Source of the DNA: Dehalococcoidia bacterium UBA7891
GTDB lineage: Bacteria; Chloroflexota; Dehalococcoidia; Lucifugimonadales; UBA826
Length of the DNA stretch: 12,366 bases
Reading direction: 5' to 3'
Assembly: GCA_002500485.1 (NCBI GenBank)
Contig: DLRJ01000031.1
Span: forward strand, 1 to 12,366
In this document: positions 1-7,523 of the stretch, in pieces
How positions within the stretch are numbered: position 1 is the first letter of the stretch
How the letters are laid out: each line of letters opens with the position of its first letter
Made by a program: the position numbers and the translations under genes
The notes under the pieces: model-generated
Told to the model about the DNA's origin: nothing
Seen by the model: only the letters and a program-made list of their open reading frames with translations
Database searches by the model: none

Positions 1-1482
1 ACCCAGATTGCGAAACGCTACGTTGGGAAGCTCCAAAGAGGGATAATCAAACAGACTATTTTGCCAATTTTCTAAATCATAAAAATTTCTGTTACTTTGT
101 TGGTTAAGGGCGTCACCATCTAACGCATCATAATAATGACCTGTTGAAATTATAACATCCTCATAACCATCAAGATCAATATCAACAAACAGATTTGACC
201 ATGACCAATCCGATGCCTGGATTCCACTAAACTGCGCAATTTCAGAGTAGGTATTATCCCCCCTGTTTAAAAAGAGTGCGTTTCGAGAATTTTGCGGTCT
301 GTTATCAATTTGACCGATTGGTCTTGATATGGGAGGAGTATGCAAAATTTGAGTCATTCTCTTATCATGCTGGCGGCTTAGCATATCGAGGATGAAAAAA
401 TCTATATTGCCATCTCTATTTATATCGGAAAAATCTATTCCCATGGTAGCCCAGCTAGAATTTCGGACAGCAATATTCGATGCTGCAAAAAATGTCCCAT
501 TGCCATTATTAATCCAAATCCGGTCTGGACTTTCAAAATCATTACAAACATAAATATCAGGGTCTCCATCATTATCCATGTCTTGAAACCTGACAGTAAG
601 ACCCCAGTCTTGTAATTCAGGAAATTGTTCACTGGCAGGTTGATTAAATCTCTTTTCTGAAAGACTAACAGGTGTAAATCCTCCTCTCCCATCATTGAGA
701 TAAAAGTTGTCCTGCTCGCCATGTTCAAAACGCATTAATAGTTTATTATCCAAAATTTTTACGGAGTAATCCCCTTTGAATTCAGGTTTAATGAAATAAC
801 CATTTTCATTCTGACGAACAACTTGGTCAAACCTAATTTCTTGGGGGAGGTGAAGGTCTTTAACTGTATGTGTTTTATAATTGGCTACATACAAATCAAG
901 ATCAGCGTCCCCGTCAACATCCGCTAGTGCCATTGTTGTTGCTCCCATGTTTGGGATAAGACCTATTTTATGAGACATATCAAGAAATTGATCCTGTCCA
1001 ACATTCGCAAAATATTTGTGAGGGCCTCCAAGAGAAGTCACAAGAAGATCAAGATCTCGATCTCCATCAATGTCAGCCAATACAGCACCTGTAGAAAACT
1101 GGTCTTCACAGGCCACTCCGGCTGAATAAGTAATATCCTTAAATTCCCAATTACCTAGATTCTTATATAAGGAATTCGAACCTTCCAGCCTGGCAAAGTA
1201 AATATCAAGCAGTCCGTCTCCATCGATATCACCCATGGTTACGCCGGAACCGTTAAGCAGATGACGGTTTTTTTTAATTGTCTTGGTAGAAATTGAATTT
1301 GAAAAATGTATTCCCGTCTGTTTTACATCAAGAAAAGAAAAGCCTGGCCCTTTCCCTTTGGCTTTAACCAGAAAAGCCCAATTATATCCCGACTCAGAAT
1401 TCCACTCAGGTCGTTTCACTTCGCAGCCACTTTCAAAACTGCAAATCAGTAGAATAGCTATTACTACTTTATACCTGATAAT
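1..1482 (-). CDS. FG-GAP/VCBS repeat protein (CRTAC1-like), C-terminus outside window; start codon non-canonical or damaged
   Basis: The frame is open for 494 codons from 1482 to the window edge. Six Ca-loop motifs are visible: GDIDGDGLLDIY, ADIDGDRDLDLL, ADVDGDADLDLYVANY, DMDNDGDPDIYVCN, SDINRDGNIDFF and DIDLDGYEDVI. A segment between them, LDMLSRQHDKRMTQ, is typical of a large VCBS subfamily. These predict a beta-propeller. The N-terminus reads (I/M)IRYKVVIAILLIC, then SFESGC, a signal peptide with a possible but poor lipobox (Glu at -3). Upstream in-frame stops at 1545, 1530 and 1518 bound the gene, and between them and the signal peptide there is no ATG, GTG or TTG. The first is a GTG at 1419, which would delete the signal. 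ATT at 1482 with AAAGGT upstream fits best. Alternatively, a one-base shift at 1465-1475 would join an ATG at 1508. It probably shares a transcript with the 154-aa lipoprotein. Confidence 0.87.
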   Translation of the reverse strand, partial: MIRYKVVIAILLICSFESGCEVKRPEWNSESGYNWAFLVKAKGKGPGFSFLDVKQTGIHFSNSISTKTIKKNRHLLNGSGVTMGDIDGDGLLDIYFARLEGSNSLYKNLGNWEFKDITYSAGVACEDQFSTGAVLADIDGDRDLDLLVTSLGGPHKYFANVGQDQFLDMSHKIGLIPNMGATTMALADVDGDADLDLYVANYKTHTVKDLHLPQEIRFDQVVRQNENGYFIKPEFKGDYSVKILDNKLLMRFEHGEQDNFYLNDGRGGFTPVSLSEKRFNQPASEQFPELQDWGLTVRFQDMDNDGDPDIYVCNDFESPDRIWINNGNGTFFAASNIAVRNSSWATMGIDFSDINRDGNIDFFILDMLSRQHDKRMTQILHTPPISRPIGQIDNRPQNSRNALFLNRGDNTYSEIAQFSGIQASDWSWSNLFVDIDLDGYEDVIISTGHYYDALDGDALNQQSNRNFYDLENWQNSLFDYPSLELPNVAFRNLG

Positions 1483-1488
1483 TGGGCA

Positions 1489-1494
1489 ACCTTT
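1489..1494 (-). promoter_or_regulatory. Ribosome-binding site pointing to an ATT start
   Basis: Minus-strand AAAGGT ends 6 nt before ATT (1482-1480), a normal Shine-Dalgarno distance. It is the only purine-rich element near the expected start of the downstream FG-GAP gene. Confidence 0.4.
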
Positions 1495-1559
1495 TGCGGG
1501 AAATTCATTGTTGAATTAACCGAGAACCTAGTCAACTATATGTTATGAAAAAAAGACGG

Positions 1560-2024
1560 TTAAAAGAGAACTTTATATTCTATTCTCAATTCCCGAGAAA
1601 GATCATCTAATGAAGCTTGAAACATTGGAGAGAAAGAACCTTGCTCCCAATTCCCCATTCCTTTAATAATGACTTCATTATCCGCAAACATATGAATGGT
1701 ATACTGACCGGCGTGTCGAGGCCTGGCACGAAATATTAAACGAGTTCTTGCGGCAATAATATTTTTTTCTTTTTCATCTTCAAAAAGATTTCTCTCTTTC
1801 CAGTCAGTTTCTATGTAGACGTCTCGGGCCGTTTCTTCTTGGCGAATAATTACATATTGGTATTTATTTTCAATAATAACTCTGATAACACCAGAAAATT
1901 CAGCTCTATAAGAAACCCCAAGTGGTTTTGAATACTGAACTAAATTGGATGAAGAACCGTTGGAAATTGTGGAAGAACAACTATTGAGAAATAGGAGGCT
2001 TACACAAGTTAGTATAAATCGCAT
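1560..2024 (-). CDS. Small lipoprotein of unknown function (154 aa)
   Basis: I do not recognise the family. Residues 1-15 are a short signal peptide with lipobox FLNSC, and Cys16 is the expected lipidation site, followed by a Ser/Asn-rich linker (SSTISNGSSS). The mature part alternates hydrophobic and polar residues in short runs (FSGVIRVIIENKYQYVIIR, AARTRLIFRARP, QYTIHMFADNEVIIKG), which suggests an all-beta fold. Residues 92-102 (NLFEDEKEKNI) form one charged segment. There is no catalytic signature. The ATG is supported by the signal peptide, but no Shine-Dalgarno is seen (AACCACTA precedes it), unlike susC and susD. It lies downstream of the susD terminator and 77 nt before the next gene, so it probably shares a transcript with the FG-GAP gene rather than with susCD. 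An accessory surface protein is a guess from position only. Confidence 0.8.
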   Translation of the reverse strand: MRFILTCVSLLFLNSCSSTISNGSSSNLVQYSKPLGVSYRAEFSGVIRVIIENKYQYVIIRQEETARDVYIETDWKERNLFEDEKEKNIIAARTRLIFRARPRHAGQYTIHMFADNEVIIKGMGNWEQGSFSPMFQASLDDLSRELRIEYKVLF

Positions 2025-2062
2025 TAGTGGTTAATAATCTTTAATTAAAGGGAACAGTAATT

Positions 2063-2090
2063 AGTATAAAATAATAAAGGCCAGCAAAAA
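2063..2090 (-). promoter_or_regulatory. Candidate promoter for the 154-aa lipoprotein unit
   Basis: Minus-strand TATACT (2068-2063) is a good -10; the best-spaced -35 is only TTTTTG (2090-2085, 16-nt spacer) and lies in the loop of the susD terminator. The predicted start near 2056 gives a leader of about 30 nt. A 12-bp perfect palindrome, CTTTAATTAAAG (2039-2050), lies in this leader. A promoter somewhere in this gap is expected because the terminator separates the units, but the exact site is uncertain. Confidence 0.25.
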
Positions 2091-2109
2091 TCTAATCTAC
2101 TGGCCTTTA
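2075..2109 (-). terminator. Intrinsic terminator after susD
   Basis: A perfect 10-bp inverted repeat, TAAAGGCCAG (minus strand 2109-2100) with CTGGCCTTTA (2084-2075), flanks a 15-nt loop and is followed by the U-rich TTATTTTATACT. It begins 23 nt after the susD stop and should end the susC-susD transcript. The stem is symmetric and the plus-strand flank is also T-rich, so it could work in both directions. Confidence 0.85.
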
Positions 2110-2131
2110 CTTTATAGTTGATGTGATTAAC

Positions 2132-3742
2132 TTACTTTCGGAGCCTCATATCATCCGGATCCAAACCATACTCATAGCCCGGCATAGCCCTGGGAGGTGC
2201 TGAATCACCAACACCACCACCGTGTGAATAAAGAGCTAACTGAAGTGTTTCCAGGTCCAGAGCGGGCACTGGAAAATGAAGCAGAGTTAAACCAGACAGA
2301 TCATGCCAGCCTCTTTTTTCAAAATATTCCAATCCTGGATAGCTTGATGCAAGCTCCAACATTTTATCATACTTCACCATGGCCCACAAGCCGGAACCAA
2401 CTTTAGGACTTGGATCGTCATCAATGGTACCAGTTGCTTCTCCCTCGGCTGAGGGATACCCACCACGATCTGTGCGATATATATCAAGAAGTGCGGGCAC
2501 TTCTGATGCTTGACCGAGATGGAGATAGGCTTCCATCTTCAAGTAATCGTGTTCAACTAGCATAAGCATCGGTGCCGGACTGCCCGTACCAGTCACATAG
2601 CGGTACTCATCCCATCTGTAAAGCCCATAACGAGAAGCATGATATGTGCCTCTAGACAACGGGAATACTGTGGGCCCAAGTTGTTCATAAAGGAGTCCTG
2701 GGATTTCATCACCATCATCAGAATATTCGCCAGACCAAATCCTTTTATCACCACTTTTCATTAGAAACTCAGTGCGATCGTAAACGTTTTTTGCCAACCA
2801 GTCGCTGAAACCGGTAGAATCATCTGAAGGACCTAACAACATATAGTCGGCTCTCTGCCAAGTATTATTCTCTGCTGAATACCACTGGGCTGCATTCCAC
2901 CACGGGTCGCTCCGCCCACCACCATTGCCTGTAATAGCAAAATCTTCTGTAACACCTTTGTCAACATGAGAAAGAACAGCATTCCAGTCAACATTTTTCC
3001 TGTCAGCTGTCGTCCGAGAAACAGCAGCCATGAACCTTGCAATGTGAGAATGAGCCACCTGAGATAGCTCGGTGTTGGAATAGGATTTGCCATTCATCCA
3101 ATCAGCAGGAATTGTAAACGTATTACCATCAGCAATACTGGCAGCTTCCGCTAAATTGGCGATAGCAAAATCCATCACTTCCGTGTAAGGAACCAACTCC
3201 AAAACGTCATTAGCAAGATCAGTATCTTCATCAAGTAGAAACCCCTGATCAAAATAAAGCGCTTGCCATCCAAGAGCAAGGCCTTGAACGAACTTTCCAA
3301 AAGCAAGTGCCCGCTTTGCGTTGGGGCCAAGATTCACAGCACCCGACTCCACATTGCGAACACCGTCGCTGGCTGAGGAAATCGCACCATAAAGGCCGAA
3401 CCAGGGGAACTGGGATGCACCGGCGTAACCTTGAGAGGTATTGTTGACATATTCTACTCTCGGCTCAGATGACAGCAATCCCATCCCATAATTCCCCCAG
3501 GAACAGGTAAACGCATCTGACATGGTAGCCATAGTCATATTCGGCGTTCCGCTTTCAATTGCTTCAAAGTATTGCAAAAATGATCCTTTGATTAGTGATT
3601 CTACATCACTCGGCGTTGCCAGAGCTCTGGCTTCATCAGGCGCATTTTTGTTTTCTACGTCAAAATCCAAACAGCCACTTACAGCAAGTATAATTACTGT
3701 AAAGCCGATTTTTACAACCATCTTGAAAGTGTCCTTTTTCAT
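2132..3742 (-). CDS. SusD/RagB-family outer-membrane lipoprotein
   Basis: A 536-aa predicted surface lipoprotein; in this family it forms the substrate-binding lid over the SusC barrel. Residues 1-23 are a signal peptide with lipobox AVSGC, and Cys24 is the lipidation site. After an NKNAPDEARALATPSDVESL segment typical of mature SusD N-termini come the helical features of the fold: FVQGLALGWQALYFDQGFLL (about 148-167), where the family has its conserved TPR-like helix, and YLKMEAYLHLG followed by a short helix and YRTDRGGYP (about 397-430). The segment with EYFEKRGWHDL and LLHFPVPALDLETL (about 475-500) matches the C-terminal part of SusD_RagB domains. Length is in the usual 480-600 aa range. 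The start is the ATG with GGAGG 5 nt upstream rather than the GTG at 3754. It lies 43 nt after susC, and a strong terminator ends the unit 23 nt beyond its stop. Ligand cannot be told from sequence. Confidence 0.95.
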   Translation of the reverse strand: MKKDTFKMVVKIGFTVIILAVSGCLDFDVENKNAPDEARALATPSDVESLIKGSFLQYFEAIESGTPNMTMATMSDAFTCSWGNYGMGLLSSEPRVEYVNNTSQGYAGASQFPWFGLYGAISSASDGVRNVESGAVNLGPNAKRALAFGKFVQGLALGWQALYFDQGFLLDEDTDLANDVLELVPYTEVMDFAIANLAEAASIADGNTFTIPADWMNGKSYSNTELSQVAHSHIARFMAAVSRTTADRKNVDWNAVLSHVDKGVTEDFAITGNGGGRSDPWWNAAQWYSAENNTWQRADYMLLGPSDDSTGFSDWLAKNVYDRTEFLMKSGDKRIWSGEYSDDGDEIPGLLYEQLGPTVFPLSRGTYHASRYGLYRWDEYRYVTGTGSPAPMLMLVEHDYLKMEAYLHLGQASEVPALLDIYRTDRGGYPSAEGEATGTIDDDPSPKVGSGLWAMVKYDKMLELASSYPGLEYFEKRGWHDLSGLTLLHFPVPALDLETLQLALYSHGGGVGDSAPPRAMPGYEYGLDPDDMRLRK

Positions 3743-3747
3743 TTTTT

Positions 3748-3754
3748 CCTCCAC
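3748..3754 (-). promoter_or_regulatory. Shine-Dalgarno that decides the susD start
   Basis: Minus-strand GTGGAGG lies 5 nt before the ATG at 3742. The in-frame GTG at 3754, which would add four residues (MEEK), is itself part of this ribosome-binding site, so the ATG is the better start. Confidence 0.7.
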
Positions 3755-3785
3755 TTTAATAGTGTAGTAGATCTATTCGAAATTA

Positions 3786-6700
3786 TTAGAATCTTACTTC
3801 TATGAAACCGGTAAAGGTTCTGTAATTGGGATAGCGGAACGCATCAATCTTCGCGATAACGGCTGATCCGCCTTGACCTTCAACAATTCCTACTTCAGGA
3901 TCATAACCATCATCATAATTATCCCAAGTAAGCAAGTTACGGCCAATAACACCGATACCAAGCTGGCTGAAGACACCCAATAAGGGCTGGTTGGCCTGCT
4001 TAGGCTTGAATGTGTACTTTACAGCCAGTTCTCTCAGTTTGACGTAACTGGCATCATATATGAAATGGTTTCTGTTAGAATTTTGAAAGTACTTAGTCGG
4101 TTTCTTGAGATTGTCCGGCCTACCTGTCTGGTCAGCCTTACCTTGGTTCTGCTCGATGCCGTACCCCCAAGCAATCGTTTGACTGTAAAGGTCTCCACCC
4201 ACCTGGGCATCAAATAGCGTGTAAACGCTAAAGCCTTTATAATCAAAGTTGCTGAAGACACTCCAGTTGAAGTCCGGTACTGTACTTCCAATCTGACGAG
4301 ATGTTTGACCGGTTTCTACATTTTCCCAGTCAATGGGGATGCCCCATTCAAACTTCTCCCTAATTGTGTCGCCATCAACAATACCTGTTTCGAGTTCTAC
4401 CCAAGTTCCCCAAAGTTCTTTAGAAATACCATCTTCCCATGTGTTCCCTTCACCGACCCAGACAACATAACCTTCATCATTGATGTCAAACTCGCTCAGA
4501 GGAAAGGCGCTGGCATCCCAACCATCTAACCTCTCTAAGAGTTCCTGGGGGTCAGTAATGCTGGCTGAACCCCACAGTGCACCAAACTCAACGCCTTCTT
4601 CAATCCTAAAAATTGACAAGCCTTGAGTATCGCCAGGAGCAAAGATGTAAGGAGCACGGCCCAGCTTGGTGACCTTCTGTTCTGATTTGTCCAAGAGGAA
4701 CCCAAAAGTTAGAGAGAGGTCTCTGGTGCGAACCAGATTCCCCTGCAAGCTAAACTCCCAAGTGTCTGTTGAAAGAGTCCCAGCATTCTGCCACTGGTTT
4801 GAATAACCGTAATAGGAGGCCAGTGGTATACTGAGAATCTGATTTTCAACCTCACTATGAGCTTTGGTGAGCTCCAAAGTAAACCTGTTCAAAAATGCCA
4901 TGTCGAGACCAAATTCAGTTTCTTCCGAATATTCAGGCACTAATGCTTTGTTGCCCAGTGTTCCTTTGGAAACGTTACCTGATGATACTGTCCACGTCTC
5001 GTAGCGTGAATAGAAATTAGGACGACCACCGGCAGTACCAAGAGAGCCACGTAACTTGAATTCCTGGACAGCATCCAAGAACCAGAATGGCTCTTCAGAA
5101 ATCCGCCAGGCACCACTTACCCTGTAATAGTCCTGTTCTCTGGAGTCGGGGCCAAAAAGAGAACTGACATCCCTTCGAACCATAACATCACCAAGATATT
5201 TATCCTTAAGATCGAAACTAGAGATAAGAAAATATCCCTCAGAACGAATTTGTTCTTGGTATGAATTCACCTGTAACATATCAGTGCTGGCCACACCAAG
5301 GTCAACAACTCCTCGCACTGCCAAGCCTGTACCCCGGCCGTAAGTACCGAAACGATCCAGTGTTTCAAACAGGGCTCTTGCTTTGGTCGTAACAGTAAGG
5401 TTGTTGTTAAGTATTGACCTCTGAAGCGTTGCCGTAACGTGCCCGTTCAAAGCTTCATCATACTGAGGGTACTTAATATACCGGCCCTTAGCAATGTCTG
5501 TATCAAACATATCTTGATATCCAACCCTGAAGAACCTATTAAGCTCCCTATTTGAGCGGTCGTAACTCAGGTTCCCCTCTACCTTGAACCAATCAACGGG
5601 CCTGTAAGTGAGAGTTGTTCCTCCCATCATACGGCTTCGCTGCTCTGTCATCTCAGCTGTCGACGGTTCATAAACCGGGTTGTCCCTTTCAGATGTTGGG
5701 TCGGCATTAATGAAGAGTTCGCCCCCAACGTCCTGTGGGAGACCATCTGGAAAACCTGTTGTGGAGTTATAGTCATAGGTGATGGTCCCAACAGGAGCAT
5801 GTCGTGCTTTAAGGTCAGCATCTCCTCCTGTAAAAACCATCCCGAAAAATGATCCACCTACACCATCGTAAATATCATCTCGGTCAACATTGCCGTAATA
5901 AGTACTTACTGAGGCTGTTAGGTTGGGTCGAATCTTGTGATCCACGCCAAGACGAAATGTTTGCCGGCCATAACCAGCGAGACCTTCAATAACACCATCT
6001 TCCACCCTGTTACTGAAACTGAGACTGAAATTGGTATTTTCAGAGTTCCGTGAAATGGTGGCACTATTGGTTAAAAAAGAGCCGGGATCAAAAAACTGAT
6101 CCATCTGGTTAATGAGCTTTCCTCCCGGAAGTGTACGCAACCCTTTTGGCTTACCATTTTCAAGAATGGGTTGGAGATTTGCATCGAGAAGGATATCACC
6201 AGTAGAGATGTATTTGTAAGGTTTGTCAGCAAAGAAAATCGTTGCTTTGTCCTGCTCATCAGGATTGTCGGCATCCCAGTTACCCGTATACCTGTCTCCT
6301 ACTCGAAGACCCTTGCCTCGAGGATCAACAAAATTCCCGTCACCATCAATGAAGTCGCCGGCATCCACTTTGACACCGTTTGCATCAGTGTAGCTGCTTT
6401 CAGCAACCCGGTAGTAGTGAGATTTACGGAGAGGATAGTCTTTCCTCAATTCATTAAAGCCATACTCACTTCTCACTTTTACGTTTGTTACGTTTCGGGC
6501 TAATCCTTTTCCACGATTCGTGGTAATGTTTACAACCCCATTAGCTGCACGGGAGCCATAGAGGGAGGCTCCAGCCGCACCTTTTACAACATCAATACTA
6601 ACAATATCATCAGCATTAATATCAGAAAGGGGGCTCCCAGAAACAGATGGATCGACAAGCACACCGTCAACTATATAAAGGGGGTCTTGGGATCTGCCCG

Positions 6701-7244
6701 AAGAATTGATACTTGTAGGGGCCCGAAGCAGAACAGAGGCGTCTCGGCCAGGCTCTCCACTTCCTCGTACAATTTTTACACCTGCAACTTTTCCCCGCAA
6801 CGCACTTTCAGCTGAAAAGGTTGGGACACTTTCTAACGCCGCCTGGCTGACATGGCCAATACTGACAGAAAGTTTTGTTCTGGGTGTTTCATCAGCCACA
6901 CCTGTCACAATAACAGCATCCATTTCCAAAACATCTTCTATCATCGAAAAATCTTGGGATTGAGAACCGGGGCTAATAGTCACAGTAGCAGACATATCTC
7001 TAAAACCAATGAATCGTGCTGTGACCTTGGCATCTTGTCCTTGAACCGAGCTCGCCGGGACAGTGATTGTATATTCACCATTAATGTCCGTTGCGGATCC
7101 ATAACTGGTTAATGTAACCATTACATTAGCACCAGGCAGTGGTTCTCCTGTCGTACTATTGGTGACTTGGCCTGTGATTACAGCCTCCTGCTGACCAAAC
7201 AAAGCCACGGAAAAAAGAAGGATTGGAGCTATTAATTTTCTCAT
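3786..7244 (-). CDS. SusC/RagA-like TonB-dependent outer-membrane receptor
   Basis: A predicted 1152-aa outer-membrane importer that, in its family, pairs with a SusD lipoprotein to take up glycans or other large nutrients using TonB energy. Residues 1-19 form a signal peptide ending in VALFG before QQ. Residues about 22-105 are a carboxypeptidase-regulatory-like domain (ITGQVTNSTTGEPLPGANV, TDINGEYTI). The plug spans about 118-245 and carries SusC hallmarks: ALRGKVAGVKI, PLYIVDGVLVDPS, DIVSIDVVKGAAGASLYGSR and AANGVVNITT. The remainder is beta-barrel and ends in the aromatic terminus FIEVRF. TTG (7247) and ATG (7244) are adjacent in frame; ATG is chosen, with GAGG (7257-7254) upstream. The plug reads LLRAPTSI where most SusC proteins have an RG-type motif. 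The size is normal for SusC (about 1000-1150 aa). The susD-like gene follows after 43 nt, so they are almost certainly one operon. Substrate unknown. Confidence 0.96.
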   Translation of the reverse strand: MRKLIAPILLFSVALFGQQEAVITGQVTNSTTGEPLPGANVMVTLTSYGSATDINGEYTITVPASSVQGQDAKVTARFIGFRDMSATVTISPGSQSQDFSMIEDVLEMDAVIVTGVADETPRTKLSVSIGHVSQAALESVPTFSAESALRGKVAGVKIVRGSGEPGRDASVLLRAPTSINSSGRSQDPLYIVDGVLVDPSVSGSPLSDINADDIVSIDVVKGAAGASLYGSRAANGVVNITTNRGKGLARNVTNVKVRSEYGFNELRKDYPLRKSHYYRVAESSYTDANGVKVDAGDFIDGDGNFVDPRGKGLRVGDRYTGNWDADNPDEQDKATIFFADKPYKYISTGDILLDANLQPILENGKPKGLRTLPGGKLINQMDQFFDPGSFLTNSATISRNSENTNFSLSFSNRVEDGVIEGLAGYGRQTFRLGVDHKIRPNLTASVSTYYGNVDRDDIYDGVGGSFFGMVFTGGDADLKARHAPVGTITYDYNSTTGFPDGLPQDVGGELFINADPTSERDNPVYEPSTAEMTEQRSRMMGGTTLTYRPVDWFKVEGNLSYDRSNRELNRFFRVGYQDMFDTDIAKGRYIKYPQYDEALNGHVTATLQRSILNNNLTVTTKARALFETLDRFGTYGRGTGLAVRGVVDLGVASTDMLQVNSYQEQIRSEGYFLISSFDLKDKYLGDVMVRRDVSSLFGPDSREQDYYRVSGAWRISEEPFWFLDAVQEFKLRGSLGTAGGRPNFYSRYETWTVSSGNVSKGTLGNKALVPEYSEETEFGLDMAFLNRFTLELTKAHSEVENQILSIPLASYYGYSNQWQNAGTLSTDTWEFSLQGNLVRTRDLSLTFGFLLDKSEQKVTKLGRAPYIFAPGDTQGLSIFRIEEGVEFGALWGSASITDPQELLERLDGWDASAFPLSEFDINDEGYVVWVGEGNTWEDGISKELWGTWVELETGIVDGDTIREKFEWGIPIDWENVETGQTSRQIGSTVPDFNWSVFSNFDYKGFSVYTLFDAQVGGDLYSQTIAWGYGIEQNQGKADQTGRPDNLKKPTKYFQNSNRNHFIYDASYVKLRELAVKYTFKPKQANQPLLGVFSQLGIGVIGRNLLTWDNYDDGYDPEVGIVEGQGGSAVIAKIDAFRYPNYRTFTGFIEVRF

Positions 7245-7336
7245 CAATTGCTACCTCACTTTAATTAACAATTCTATTTGAACTCAATATGAACTTTCAT
7301 ACACAAATTACGCACATATCTCTCGCATCATAGTAT

Positions 7337-7364
7337 TTTATACTGCATAAGACTAGCTAGACAA
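7337..7364 (-). promoter_or_regulatory. Candidate sigma70-type promoter of the susC-susD unit
   Basis: On the minus strand TTGTCT (7364-7359) and TATAAA (7342-7337) are 16 nt apart. The predicted transcription start near 7330 gives a leader of about 86 nt before the susC ATG. The surrounding 7245-7523 gap is AT-rich and separates this unit from the upstream gene. No Bacteroidetes-type TAnnTTTG element was found at a suitable position. A 14-bp inverted repeat (7288-7301, TATGAA-AG-TTCATA on the minus strand, allowing for the two central bases) lies in the leader and could be an operator, but nothing else supports that. Confidence 0.35.
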
Positions 7365-7523
7365 GTTTTTTTTTCCTTATGAAGTTAACGCGTTCCAGAG
7401 GCAAAATCCCCGTCAGAGAGAGAAGCGTACTTTTTTTCATAATTAATTAAAAGTCAACAATGTGGGGGATGTTATGCTACAATAAAATTTACCCGGTGGC
7501 TACACTATTGCGAACGGACCAGA

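Noticed and set aside
435..728. 97-codon minus-strand ORF inside the left-edge FG-GAP gene
   Set aside because: The continuous frame with FG-GAP motifs covers the same bases in another phase; this ORF is its shadow.
2039..2050. CTTTAATTAAAG perfect palindrome as an operator
   Set aside because: It is a low-complexity AT sequence, and similar TTAATTAA runs occur in the other gaps (7261-7267, 7441-7450) without consistent placement relative to a promoter.
7357..7440. 27-codon minus-strand ORF starting ATGAAAAAAAGTACG in the gap before susC
   Set aside because: The N-terminus resembles the start of an exported protein, but it ends quickly at TAG, has no Shine-Dalgarno, and lies upstream of and over the candidate promoter -35.
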